64,000 nucleotides of DNA from Verrucomicrobia bacterium S94 (lineage in GTDB: Bacteria > Verrucomicrobiota > Kiritimatiellia > Kiritimatiellales > Pontiellaceae), in assembly GCA_004299845.1 (NCBI GenBank), contig CP036201.1, positions 3,286,001 through 3,350,000 of the forward strand, read 5' to 3'. Positions 37,437 to 45,961 of this stretch are shown here, in pieces; the stretch's first letter is position 1; every line of letters begins with the position of its first letter. The notes beneath the pieces are model-generated. The model did no database searches. It had not been told where the DNA came from and saw nothing but the letters and a program-made list of their open reading frames with translations. Position numbers and translations under genes: made by a program.

Positions 37437-38032
37437 TTTTCACCTCCGGCCTGACAGATAATCTGGATGGACATACGCAGCGACAGACGGGGTTCTGCAG
37501 TATCCGTGCTCGGACCACGCCGCCGTCGGCGGGTCCGCCTTTCGGACAATGAAAAATCCTGCACAAGAATCAGCGGTCGATAGGTTTCCAGACGGTGTAT
37601 GAATTTCAGAATTTCCGGATAACGGCCCTCCCCCTTCAACTCCAGATTCAACTGATTGGCTGCAGCCCCCACTGAAGAACGTCCCGCAGTGGTTTCCAGT
37701 TCAAGATCGGGTCCGAGTTCGTTCAGCAGTTTAATCATGGCGGTCTGTGTGAGAATCCGGTTTTCAATCGGAGGAAAAAGCAGATCATCCGCTTCGCTCA
37801 ATGCACTTTTCAGCTGCTCATGCTCTTCCTCGATCGCCCAGGCATCCAGCTCAAGCAGATACAGTTCTTCCAGCAGTGCCGCTTCATCCTGAAGCATTTC
37901 AAACTGTTCTTCACGAAACGCGGCGGCTTTTTTACCGGCCGGATACAGCACAAGTCCGAACAGCAGCACCCCGCTCCCGGCCAGTACATACAGCCGCTCT
38001 CTGCGCGACAATTTTGCCAAAGGATTTTTCAT
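37433..38032 (-). CDS. GspM/PilO-like type II secretion protein
   Basis: The chain of 199 residues has a short cytosolic start (LAKLSRRERLYVLAGSGVLLFGLVLYP) and one membrane segment (~14-30), then a coiled helix (residues ~35-80) and a ferredoxin-like alpha/beta end, ALSEADDLLFPP.., NQLNLELKGEGRYPEILKFIHRL. This layout is that of GspM and PilO, which pair with GspL/PilN to form the inner-membrane platform. It is followed by the GspC-like gene with a four-base overlap. Confidence 0.7.
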   Translation of the reverse strand: MKNPLAKLSRRERLYVLAGSGVLLFGLVLYPAGKKAAAFREEQFEMLQDEAALLEELYLLELDAWAIEEEHEQLKSALSEADDLLFPPIENRILTQTAMIKLLNELGPDLELETTAGRSSVGAAANQLNLELKGEGRYPEILKFIHRLETYRPLILVQDFSLSERRTRRRRRGPSTDTAEPRLSLRMSIQIICQAGGEK

Positions 38033-38036
38033 ATTT

Positions 38037-39377
38037 TTATCTCCTTAAACTCACGCTGAGTTCAAATTCGTGATACTCCCCCTCTTTTCTGCCGATATCG
38101 GAGGTATTGAGCGTATCAACAAACGGCAGAGCCAGAACCCGTTCCGGCAGGCGGTCCGGCTCTTTCGAATAGCCTTTCAGCGTCAGCTGATCTTCACGAT
38201 AGGACAGTCCGTTTAAATAGGTATCTTCAGGCAAGACTTCGGAAACAGCCTTCAGCATTTCCATGGTACTCGTACGGGATTCACGGATCCGTTCCAGCTG
38301 CACCAGCTGCTTGCGAAACGTGCGGTTGAGATTCCGCATTTCCTGAATTTCAGCTGTGGCGCGGTTCATTTCCTGAATCTCTTTGGCCACCTTTCTGCGC
38401 TGCAGCCAGGGCGCCCCGGACCGAAGGGCATAAGCGGTCAGCAATTCAGCCGTCAGCAGAATACAGAGCGCTGAAATCACCAGCGTACGCCGGCTGATCG
38501 GTACTTTCCGTTTTTTATCTTCAATCAGATTAAGTGTGCCATCAGGAACCACCGAGGCAGCCAACAGCACTTCAGCAAGGGAAGGCTGTTCTTCCGATAA
38601 GGCTGCAGCTTCGGCTTCCGGAATATCCAGCGGCTGAACCTGAAGACCAAATGCCGTACCCAGTTCATCCTCCGCTTCCGGCAGCGGTTCCGGTCCGGCA
38701 GTCAGAATGCGGCTGATACCTTCATCGCCCAGCCAGTTCTTATTTCGGGCCGCCATCTGCCGCGCAGCAGCAACCAGGCGTTGCGGGCTGAATCCCGGTA
38801 CCGAACGCGGAATACACTGCGAATCCTGCAGAATATCCTGCCCGTACAGCCCCAGTTCAATATGGTCCGCATCCGCCAGAACCAGCAGCGTCGGAACCGT
38901 TGAAAGAGCAGGAGAAATCACAGAACTGAATGCAAGCGCCTCATCAATCGGAACGCCGGCCCGCTCAAACTGAGTCACAAGTTCGCATACCTCACCGCGC
39001 CGCGCCGCCGTGAGATTGAGCACCACCTGCTGTCCGTCGGGCGTATCAGCTGAAGACCAGCCCATCAGCCGTTCCTCCTCTGCCAGAGGAATATGACGCA
39101 CCGCTTCAAAACGGATCATATTTTCAAGTTCATCCCGGGCGGCGGCCGGATAACGCAATGTGCGCTGAATAACAGCATTCCGAGGAATACACAGCATCAC
39201 ACGCGCAGGTGTTTTTTCCTCAGTGCTTATCCGTTCAGCAAGGGCTTCAAACAGTTTTTCATCCCGCGGAAACCGTTCAATAAACCGAATCTGTATGCCG
39301 AGCATACTGCGGTCGACAAATACGGCATCTACCGTTCGATCTCCGAACAGAATACACATCGTTGTTTTTGCACTCAT
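38037..39377 (-). CDS. GspL-like protein (PilM-type actin fold joined to PilN-type part)
   Basis: The 446-residue chain begins with a PilM-like actin fold (residues ~1-270: CILFGDRTVDAVFVDRSMLG, RVMLCIPRNAVIQRTLRYP, ENMIRFEAVRHIPL). It then has a single membrane helix (~299-318) and a periplasmic PilN/GspL-like coiled coil and beta domain (EIQEMNRATAEIQEMRN, DTYLNGLSYREDQLTLKGYS). In many pili these are two genes; in type II systems GspL is a comparable fusion. It should anchor the GspE ATPase at the membrane. Its position between gspK and the gspM-like gene is typical. Confidence 0.75.
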   Translation of the reverse strand: MSAKTTMCILFGDRTVDAVFVDRSMLGIQIRFIERFPRDEKLFEALAERISTEEKTPARVMLCIPRNAVIQRTLRYPAAARDELENMIRFEAVRHIPLAEEERLMGWSSADTPDGQQVVLNLTAARRGEVCELVTQFERAGVPIDEALAFSSVISPALSTVPTLLVLADADHIELGLYGQDILQDSQCIPRSVPGFSPQRLVAAARQMAARNKNWLGDEGISRILTAGPEPLPEAEDELGTAFGLQVQPLDIPEAEAAALSEEQPSLAEVLLAASVVPDGTLNLIEDKKRKVPISRRTLVISALCILLTAELLTAYALRSGAPWLQRRKVAKEIQEMNRATAEIQEMRNLNRTFRKQLVQLERIRESRTSTMEMLKAVSEVLPEDTYLNGLSYREDQLTLKGYSKEPDRLPERVLALPFVDTLNTSDIGRKEGEYHEFELSVSLRR

Positions 39378-39401
39378 AACCTGTTGTCCTCACTGACTGA
39401 T

Positions 39402-40502
39402 CTAAATATCTTCCTCTTCCGGAACACCGTACGTAAGAATACGGTCAATCATCTCACCGGAGGCATTCTCCATCATATCCTCCAGTTCATAGCCCGCGTT
39501 ATCGCCCTCACCCAACCTGAGCTTCACCAGAATGAAACGGCGTGGGAAAAAGGAGATTTCTTCCGGTTCCTCTTCAGAAACAATATCTTCGTCTTCATCC
39601 GACGATGCCGGAACATAGCCCTGGGCAATCAGATAGAGCGTATCGGGAAGTACGTTTATCTGTTCATATTCGAGCTCCTCTTCCTCATTCGTATCCACAT
39701 CTTCCGGATAGGTGCCCTGCAGCACATACTGCGCGGAAGCCCTTCCCTCGGGACTGTTATCGCCAACCAGATACCACTGCAATCCGCCGCCCCGGATCAT
39801 ACCATCCTCAATACGGACGGAATGCCCTCTGCCATAAAACAGCTCCGGCGTTATCCCATAAACAAGCATCAGCTCTTCCGGAGAATCCAGCGGCCCGTTT
39901 TTTACATGGCGGGGATTATCCAATGCCTGATAATCGTCCTCCTCCATTCCGTTGGCGCGCGTGTTGCTGTCAGTGTCCGTCCAGTCGATAATACGGTCAA
40001 CGAGCTCGCTGCGTTCAGTGCCCTCCTCCATATCGCAGGCAATTTCAAAAAGACGATGCCAGCCATTCTGTCCCAATTCATTCGGATCCAGGGCGGAAGG
40101 CTTATAGACCAACTGATATGAAAGCACACCGCGACCCAGTGCATACCCGGAACGGTAGGCCTGCAGCTCCTCAATGGCTGTTTCATAATCTTCGGTACCG
40201 GAAATCAGATAAGCATCTCCATATCCGTTGGCATAGAGTCTCGCATTATCCTGACCGATCTCCAACCGGGCCAGTGCCAGCGCACTGCGACAAAGCTGGG
40301 CATTGACCGCCTCCTCATAATTGCTGCCTGCCGCCTTCAGTTCGACATTCATATCCGAGCCGAAGTTCGCCACCAGCAGTGCCAGCACCACGGCCACTGA
40401 AAGAACAATAAGAAGTGCAGAACCCTCTTTCGGTTTTTCCGGCGACCTGAAATCAACCGATCTCAGCGTTCGGTTTTCAAAAAATGGACGTTTCAGTCTC
40501 AT
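39402..40502 (-). CDS. gspK: Type II secretion minor pseudopilin GspK
   Basis: GspK caps the pseudopilus tip. The 366-residue length is right for this large minor pseudopilin. After a ~27-residue leader the cleavage region GSALLIVLSVAVVLALLVANF lacks the usual Glu5, as GspK generally does. The globular domain contains the acidic pattern EGTERSELVDRIIDWTDTDSNTRANGMEEDDYQAL, like the calcium-binding alpha domain of GspK. gspJ overlaps its start by four bases, and the GspL-like gene begins 24 bases beyond its stop. Confidence 0.88.
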   Translation of the reverse strand: MRLKRPFFENRTLRSVDFRSPEKPKEGSALLIVLSVAVVLALLVANFGSDMNVELKAAGSNYEEAVNAQLCRSALALARLEIGQDNARLYANGYGDAYLISGTEDYETAIEELQAYRSGYALGRGVLSYQLVYKPSALDPNELGQNGWHRLFEIACDMEEGTERSELVDRIIDWTDTDSNTRANGMEEDDYQALDNPRHVKNGPLDSPEELMLVYGITPELFYGRGHSVRIEDGMIRGGGLQWYLVGDNSPEGRASAQYVLQGTYPEDVDTNEEEELEYEQINVLPDTLYLIAQGYVPASSDEDEDIVSEEEPEEISFFPRRFILVKLRLGEGDNAGYELEDMMENASGEMIDRILTYGVPEEEDI

Positions 40503-41359
40503 ATACCTTTTCTTCGAATGCTGTAATCAAAACAGAGGGTTTCCCGCTCCATCTTCGGAAGTTTGATTTCCATCTCCACATAATCCGGCAGTTCAAGCGC
40601 GTAATCGCCTTCGATATCCTCCGCCTCCAGCTCAACTGGTTCGGGTTCACCGGTCATCCCCTCTTCATCCAGCTGCCAATGACGGAAAATGATGGCCTCC
40701 GCTTTTTCGATCAATTCAACCTCCTGCGTTGGCAGCTGTGCATCATCAGTAAACATCGCATTGTCGCCCCAGTCCTCACCCACCGGATTATCAATGCCCT
40801 GCAGAAAAGAAACATCGGTCAGCCAGAGACTTTGATATCCCGTTTCTTCATCGGTCCGCACCTCCAGTACAATCCAGTGCATATAGCCATCACGCTCTGT
40901 ACCGAGAAAAGGACGCTCCAGACAGAATCCGACGGCGGTCTCCTCACCTCGGTAGCGGTAATCGCCCTCCGCTGAATCATACGAACCGTCCTCTTCAAGC
41001 ATGGATTTTTCCTCCTGCGTAAGCTGCAGGGCCCGGGCATCGCGCAGCGCACCGCCCAGCACCAGTTCCAGCGATCGCATCCGGGTCAGATTATCCAGCG
41101 AAGCGATTCCCTGATCCACCGAATCACTGGCATTCCGCAGCACTCCGGCAATGGATCCACATAAAATACCCATCACCGCAAGCGCAACCAGAAGCTCCAT
41201 CAAAGTAAAACCTTCACGGGCACCGCCTGAAAACCGTCCAGGGCTGAAAAACCGGAAACCGGAAACCGGAAACGTTTCACTCCTTTTCCGCGATCCTTCC
41301 GGCCGGTGACGATCTGTTTCTGCCATAACGATATCAGCCCGGTTTTTATTCATCTTCAA
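40499..41359 (-). CDS. gspJ: Type II secretion minor pseudopilin GspJ
   Basis: The prepilin motif EGFTLMELLVALAVMGILCG lies unusually deep at about residue 48, after a long leader, so the true start may be further in. Beyond the helix the chain reads MRSLELVLGGALRDARALQLTQEE, typical of GspJ. The C-terminal half has acidic beta strands (DYALELPDYVEMEIKLPK). With GspI and GspK it forms the tip complex. It overlaps gspI by 14 bases and gspK by four. Confidence 0.83.
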   Translation of the reverse strand: MKMNKNRADIVMAETDRHRPEGSRKRSETFPVSGFRFFSPGRFSGGAREGFTLMELLVALAVMGILCGSIAGVLRNASDSVDQGIASLDNLTRMRSLELVLGGALRDARALQLTQEEKSMLEEDGSYDSAEGDYRYRGEETAVGFCLERPFLGTERDGYMHWIVLEVRTDEETGYQSLWLTDVSFLQGIDNPVGEDWGDNAMFTDDAQLPTQEVELIEKAEAIIFRHWQLDEEGMTGEPEPVELEAEDIEGDYALELPDYVEMEIKLPKMERETLCFDYSIRRKGI

Positions 41360-41792
41360 AAAGCTCTATTCCATTCAGCTTCACCTTATGCACCGCCTCG
41401 CCTTCGGCATCTTCACTCCAGGAAACAACCACCTCCATTTCGCAAGGCACCAGGGCATCGGTCTGACTCTCATCATCGCCATCCATCCCCGGCAGCGTAT
41501 CCACATCCCTCTCCTCCACAGTAATCCGCCAGGAAAAACGCCCCTCTTCACCGCCGGACTCCGAATCGGGCACATAGGTTAAACGGCGCAATGCATTCAT
41601 CTCCCGCGAGGCAATCCGAACCGCCATTGCATGATCTTCTGTATAACTGATATCTCTGAGGTTGTAGCCCAGCGCCGTCAGCATCCCCGTTACACCAACG
41701 GCAAAAACAACCAATGCAACCAATACTTCAAGCAGGCTGAATCCGTTACAGTCCCCTCGAAAATCATCCGGCTCTCTGGAAAACCTGTTCAT
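41346..41792 (-). CDS. gspI: Type II secretion minor pseudopilin GspI
   Basis: The short leader ends at CNGFSLLEVLVALVVFAVGVTG, a prepilin N-terminus with Glu5. Length (148 residues) and the following LGYNLRDISYTEDHAMAVRIASREMNALRR are as in GspI. The remaining residues form a small acidic beta domain. Its start overlaps the gspH stop by four bases. Together with GspJ and GspK it initiates pseudopilus growth. Confidence 0.85.
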   Translation of the reverse strand: MNRFSREPDDFRGDCNGFSLLEVLVALVVFAVGVTGMLTALGYNLRDISYTEDHAMAVRIASREMNALRRLTYVPDSESGGEEGRFSWRITVEERDVDTLPGMDGDDESQTDALVPCEMEVVVSWSEDAEGEAVHKVKLNGIELFEDE

Positions 41793-42478
41793 GGAATCCG
41801 AGACCTTTTACTTTCAGATATCAGATGAACCACTTTCGGCCGGCCGGTGAGAATATCTGCGGAAATACTGAGCCGAATATCGTCATAAATCAGTGTAATA
41901 CCGCCCCCGTTGCTTCCCCCGAAATGGGTAAAGGAAACGGCCGGCGGATCACTGCTTTCAACGGTTTCCGGATATGGATTTTCAGTCTGGAACCCGGATT
42001 CCTCCGTTTTTTCATCCGTCTGAATCTGATCCGCTGTGAAAGATTCGATTTCATAATCTTCACCAAACGCCACCACCTTTTCAAAAATACCGGTGCTGAT
42101 TTCCGGAGCCTGAAAAAAGGAATTCTCCGTTTCCACCGTCTGGAAACGGCGTGCTTCAACCATACGTATCTCCCGGGTCTCGGAATCAATACGAAGATCA
42201 ACCTTCACCTTACGGTTTATCGCCGCCATCCGGGCTTCCGTCATCAGCTGCATAATGTTGCGCCCTTCCTTGCGAAGCACATGTTTCGGTGAAGTCATGG
42301 CATCGATCGTCGGAATACTGATGGTGGTGATCACGATAACAATCGCCAGCACCACCAGCAGTTCCAGCATGGTAAAACCGGATTTAACATACCGAAGGTC
42401 TGAAGGCCTCAAGTCCAAAACCGAAGAGCAGACGAACGTTCTTTTATTCTCCTTTAACTGGCCTCTGACATACGGCAT
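41789..42478 (-). CDS. gspH: Type II secretion minor pseudopilin GspH
   Basis: The prepilin motif is KSGFTMLELLVVLAIVIVITTIS. I start the gene at the ATG 42476-42478 because the longer frame runs back into gspG; even this start leaves a leader of ~35 residues, so the exact start is unsure. The helix is followed by SPKHVLRKEGRNIMQLMTEARMAAINRKVKVDLRID and a beta part ending GGITLIYDDIRLSISADI, like GspH. Size (~229 residues) is slightly above the usual length. Confidence 0.75.
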   Translation of the reverse strand: MPYVRGQLKENKRTFVCSSVLDLRPSDLRYVKSGFTMLELLVVLAIVIVITTISIPTIDAMTSPKHVLRKEGRNIMQLMTEARMAAINRKVKVDLRIDSETREIRMVEARRFQTVETENSFFQAPEISTGIFEKVVAFGEDYEIESFTADQIQTDEKTEESGFQTENPYPETVESSDPPAVSFTHFGGSNGGGITLIYDDIRLSISADILTGRPKVVHLISESKRSRIP

Positions 42479-42494
42479 TTCAACCTGCTTAACG

Positions 42495-42938
42495 TTAATC
42501 CAGATTAGACAGATCCTGATCGAACTTCCCTTCTCCTCCTTCTGCCCCATCGGCTCCGTATGAAATAATTTCAAACGGTTCACCATCCGGACCCGGTGCG
42601 GTATAAATATAGTCATTGCCCCAGGCATCCTGAAGATGACGCTCTTTTTTCAGATATTTCGGGCCCCAGCTTCCATCGTCATCCTCCGGAGCTGTAATCA
42701 GTACTGACAGTCCTTCCTCCTCGGTCGGATACCGGCCCATATCCAGCTTAAAGCGTTCGAGCGCATTTTCCAGCGTAGTAAACGATGCCCGCACCGCCTT
42801 GACTCTAGCCTTGTCCTCCTGGCCTGAAAAATTCTGCACCGCAATCGTACCGATCACCATCAGAATCACCAGTACCACCAGCAGTTCCACCAGTGTAAAA
42901 CCGGATCGGCTCTCTTTCTTTTTCTTCTGATTCATCAT
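42495..42938 (-). CDS. gspG: Type II secretion major pseudopilin GspG
   Basis: GspG builds the pseudopilus shaft. The start at 42938 (MMNQKKKKES) has GGAG seven bases ahead. The prepilin motif RSGFTLVELLVVLVILMVIG is at residue ~11, followed by RVKAVRASFTTLENALERFKLDMGRYPTEEEGL and the calcium-site region DAWGNDYIYTAPGPDGEPFEIISYGADG. These are almost consensus GspG. It is 44 bases after gspF on the same strand. Confidence 0.95.
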   Translation of the reverse strand: MMNQKKKKESRSGFTLVELLVVLVILMVIGTIAVQNFSGQEDKARVKAVRASFTTLENALERFKLDMGRYPTEEEGLSVLITAPEDDDGSWGPKYLKKERHLQDAWGNDYIYTAPGPDGEPFEIISYGADGAEGGEGKFDQDLSNLD

Positions 42939-42982
42939 GTTCTGTCTCCTGTTCATTCAAATGCCGCATTTCAAAAGAGGGA

Positions 42983-44197
42983 TCAACCGGCCGAAGTACT
43001 CATCGCCATAATCCCCTGCATCATGCCGATCACAATAAAACCGACCACCACGGCAAGAATCACAATAAAAGCCGGTTCAAGCACACTGACAAACCGTTCG
43101 GTGCTGGCCGTGACTTTTTCTTCATAACGTTCCGCCACTTTATCGAGCATCGTTCCGAGCTCGCCGGAATCCTCGCCCATGGAAATCATACGGGCAGCCA
43201 GTTCCGGAAAAAGCGGATCATTCTGCAGAACCGGTCCCATCGGTTTACCGCCCTGAACGTTTTCATACACCGAACGCATCAGTTTACGCAGTGCCGCATT
43301 TCCCAGCGTTCCGCCTGTAATCGAAATCGCCTGAAGAATCGGAACCTGACCTTCCAGTAATGCGGAAAGCATACGGCAGAAACGGCTTGTTTCAGCTTCG
43401 GCCAGCAGGTTTCCGAGAATTTTAACCTTCAGCAGTTTTGTACCCCAGGCCACTTTGCCCTCTTCAGTCCGCGTCCAGAATTTAAAACCGGCCGCAGCCA
43501 GAACTAGAAGCAGCGGACCCAGCCACCAGTACTGAATACTGAAATCACTGACAGCGATCAGCGCACGGGTGGAAGCAGGCAGCAGCTGACCGGTACCTTC
43601 AAAAAGTGAAGTCAGTTTAGGAATCACCACCATCATCATGACGGCCACAACCACAATCCCCATCATTAAAAGCAGCGCGGGATAAATCATGGCAGTAACC
43701 ACTTTTGAACGCAGTTTCTGCCAACGTTCAAGCAAGGCCGCAATACGCCGCATAATGAGATCAAGCGATCCGGAAGCTTCGCCGCCACGCACCATATTGG
43801 AATAAAAACGCTCAAACACTTTTGGATGTCGTGCAAGCGCATCAGCAAAGGAGGCTCCGCCGGTGACATCTTTCCAGACTTCTGTCAGCACTTCTTTAAA
43901 ACGTTCGTGCGAGCAGAGATCAGCCTGGGTTTTAAGCGCCTGCTCAAGTGGAATTTTCGCATCCAGCAGGGCCGAAGTCTCCGACGAAAATTCCATCAGC
44001 TGCTGTGTGGTAATCCGCCCGTTCAACGATTTCGAAGCCGATGAAAAACCGTCGGCGGAAACACTGTCGACAATATTGAGCACCACCAGCCCCTTCTGCT
44101 GAAGCTGCTGTACCGCCCGGGTTTCGGACGGAGCTTCAATGAAACCGGTCCGCGTTTCCCCGCCGGAGGTAATGGCTTTATATGAGAATTTTTTCAT
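42983..44197 (-). CDS. gspF: Type II secretion inner-membrane platform protein GspF
   Basis: GspF (404 residues) consists of two T2SSF domains with three membrane segments: FSYKAITSGGETRTGFIEAPSE at the N-terminus, then LRSKVVTAMIYPALLLMMGIVVVAVMMMVVIP, and a second half FCRMLSALLEGQVPILQAI..EDSGELGTMLDKVAERYE. The final segment reads EPAFIVILAVVVGFIVIGMMQGIMAMS. It converts ATPase motion into pilus assembly. About 80 bases separate it from gspE. Confidence 0.95.
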   Translation of the reverse strand: MKKFSYKAITSGGETRTGFIEAPSETRAVQQLQQKGLVVLNIVDSVSADGFSSASKSLNGRITTQQLMEFSSETSALLDAKIPLEQALKTQADLCSHERFKEVLTEVWKDVTGGASFADALARHPKVFERFYSNMVRGGEASGSLDLIMRRIAALLERWQKLRSKVVTAMIYPALLLMMGIVVVAVMMMVVIPKLTSLFEGTGQLLPASTRALIAVSDFSIQYWWLGPLLLVLAAAGFKFWTRTEEGKVAWGTKLLKVKILGNLLAEAETSRFCRMLSALLEGQVPILQAISITGGTLGNAALRKLMRSVYENVQGGKPMGPVLQNDPLFPELAARMISMGEDSGELGTMLDKVAERYEEKVTASTERFVSVLEPAFIVILAVVVGFIVIGMMQGIMAMSTSAG

Positions 44198-44278
44198 GAT
44201 CCGTTGAACCGCTAAGCATCGAAATCAACCGGCTTTCATCCCCACACCAATCCGTCCTGTGACGGAGAACCCGTTTTA

Positions 44279-45961
44279 TTATGCCCATTGAGTAACCCTC
44301 CTCACTTCCTCAACAGTACTCACGCCATCCATCATGGCCTGCCAGCCGCATTCACGCAGCAGTTTGGTGCCGGAGCGGCGGGAAAGTTCGCGGATCGGCC
44401 CGGCTTCGGGCGATTTCTGGATCAGTTCGCGCATTTCATCGTTCACGGTCATCAGCTCATAAAGTCCCACGCGACCATAAAATCCGGTTCCGTCGCAGAC
44501 TTCGCAGCCTTTGCCTCGGTAAAGCCGGTATTCCGGAAGAACCGCTTCCGGAAAATCGGAAAGCTGTTTACCGCTGATGGTATAGGATTCAGCACAATGT
44601 GGACAGATGCGTCGGCAAAGCCGCTGAGCGAGTGACCCGGTGAGGGCTGAAGCAATCAGATAGCTTTCAACTCCCATATCAGCCAAGCGGGCAATGGAAC
44701 CGGCGGCATCGTTTGTATGTAATGTGGAAAGCACCATATGACCGGTGAGTGAAGCCTGAATGGCGATATCCGCGGTTTCAGCATCACGAATTTCTCCAAC
44801 CATGATAATGTCGGGATCCTGCCGGACAATAGAACGCAAACCGTTCGCAAAGGTCATTCCGATTTTGGGATTCATCTGAATCTGATTAATACCGCCGAGG
44901 CGGATTTCGACCGGATCCTCAATTGTGATGATCTTTACTTTTTCACTGTTCAGATGAGTAAGCGCTGTGTGCAGTGTGGTGGTTTTACCACTGCCGGTCG
45001 GCCCCGTAACCAGAATGAATCCCTGCGGCTGTTCCACCATTTTTGTGAAGAGCTTTTCTTCTCGTTCAGGCATCCCCAGACTGGAAAAATTGAGTTCCAC
45101 CTGCTGCTGATTCAGCAGACGAATAACAATATTCTCCCCGTAAATCGTGGGTGTAGTGGCTACACGCATATCCAGATCATGCCCCTGAATCTGCATTTTA
45201 ATCCGTCCGTCCTGGGGAATCCGGCGTTCAGCAATATCCAGTTTAGCCAGCAGTTTCATGCGTGAAATAACTGCGGCATGGTGCTTCTTATCGATTGATT
45301 CCGCTTCGTGAAGCACCCCGTCAACGCGATAGCGGACACGCAGATTATATTCCCCCACTTCAACATGAATATCCGACGCGCGTTTTTCAACCGCCTGAGT
45401 GATGATCAGATTCACCATCCGGACCACCGGCGCCTCCAGGGCAAGGTCGCGCAGATGCTCCTCTTCATCCCCCCAGTCACCGGCTTCAAACACCTCGGCA
45501 TCCTGCATCATGGTACCAAGATTATTGGCGGCAAAATCCTCCACCCGAGCTAGTGCAGCATTCATTTCGGGAGTCGGAATCAGAAAAACCTGGAGTTCCC
45601 GGCCTTTATACAAACGGGCCGCTTCTATGGTCGACCAGTCGGTGGGATCGTCGGTGACCGCAATCAGTTTTTCATCATCCAGAACGAACAGCAGCCGATG
45701 CTCAACCATAAACGGATAAGGAAGATCCTCTTCGAGACAGACATGATCCGCGGGTTTACCCATTCCGCAGACCGGTACATCATACTGCTCGGAAAGCGCC
45801 CGGATAAGTTCCTGTGGCTGGAGATCACCGTTTTCAACCAGAATTTCTCCAAGCCGCGGAGTCCCTCCCCCTTCATGCTGTTTGCGGAGCGCGGCCTGAA
45901 CGGCATCGCGGTTAACGGCGCCGTGTGCCACCAGAATATCGCCGATCTGACGATAAGCCAT
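44279..45961 (-). CDS. gspE: Type II secretion ATPase GspE
   Basis: GspE powers pseudopilus assembly. The 560-residue chain has an N-terminal T2SSE_N part (~1-140: VAHGAVNRDAVQAALRKQ), then the catalytic core with ASDIHVEVGEYNLRVRYRVDG, Walker A GPTGSGKTTTLHT (320-332), an Asp box, Walker B IIMVGEIRDAETADIA and a four-Cys zinc motif CRRICPHCAESY..CEVCDGTGFYGRVG (449-489). It overlaps gspD by one base at 45961. Spacing fits the GspE rather than the PilT type because of the zinc motif. Confidence 0.95.
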   Translation of the reverse strand: MAYRQIGDILVAHGAVNRDAVQAALRKQHEGGGTPRLGEILVENGDLQPQELIRALSEQYDVPVCGMGKPADHVCLEEDLPYPFMVEHRLLFVLDDEKLIAVTDDPTDWSTIEAARLYKGRELQVFLIPTPEMNAALARVEDFAANNLGTMMQDAEVFEAGDWGDEEEHLRDLALEAPVVRMVNLIITQAVEKRASDIHVEVGEYNLRVRYRVDGVLHEAESIDKKHHAAVISRMKLLAKLDIAERRIPQDGRIKMQIQGHDLDMRVATTPTIYGENIVIRLLNQQQVELNFSSLGMPEREEKLFTKMVEQPQGFILVTGPTGSGKTTTLHTALTHLNSEKVKIITIEDPVEIRLGGINQIQMNPKIGMTFANGLRSIVRQDPDIIMVGEIRDAETADIAIQASLTGHMVLSTLHTNDAAGSIARLADMGVESYLIASALTGSLAQRLCRRICPHCAESYTISGKQLSDFPEAVLPEYRLYRGKGCEVCDGTGFYGRVGLYELMTVNDEMRELIQKSPEAGPIRELSRRSGTKLLRECGWQAMMDGVSTVEEVRRVTQWA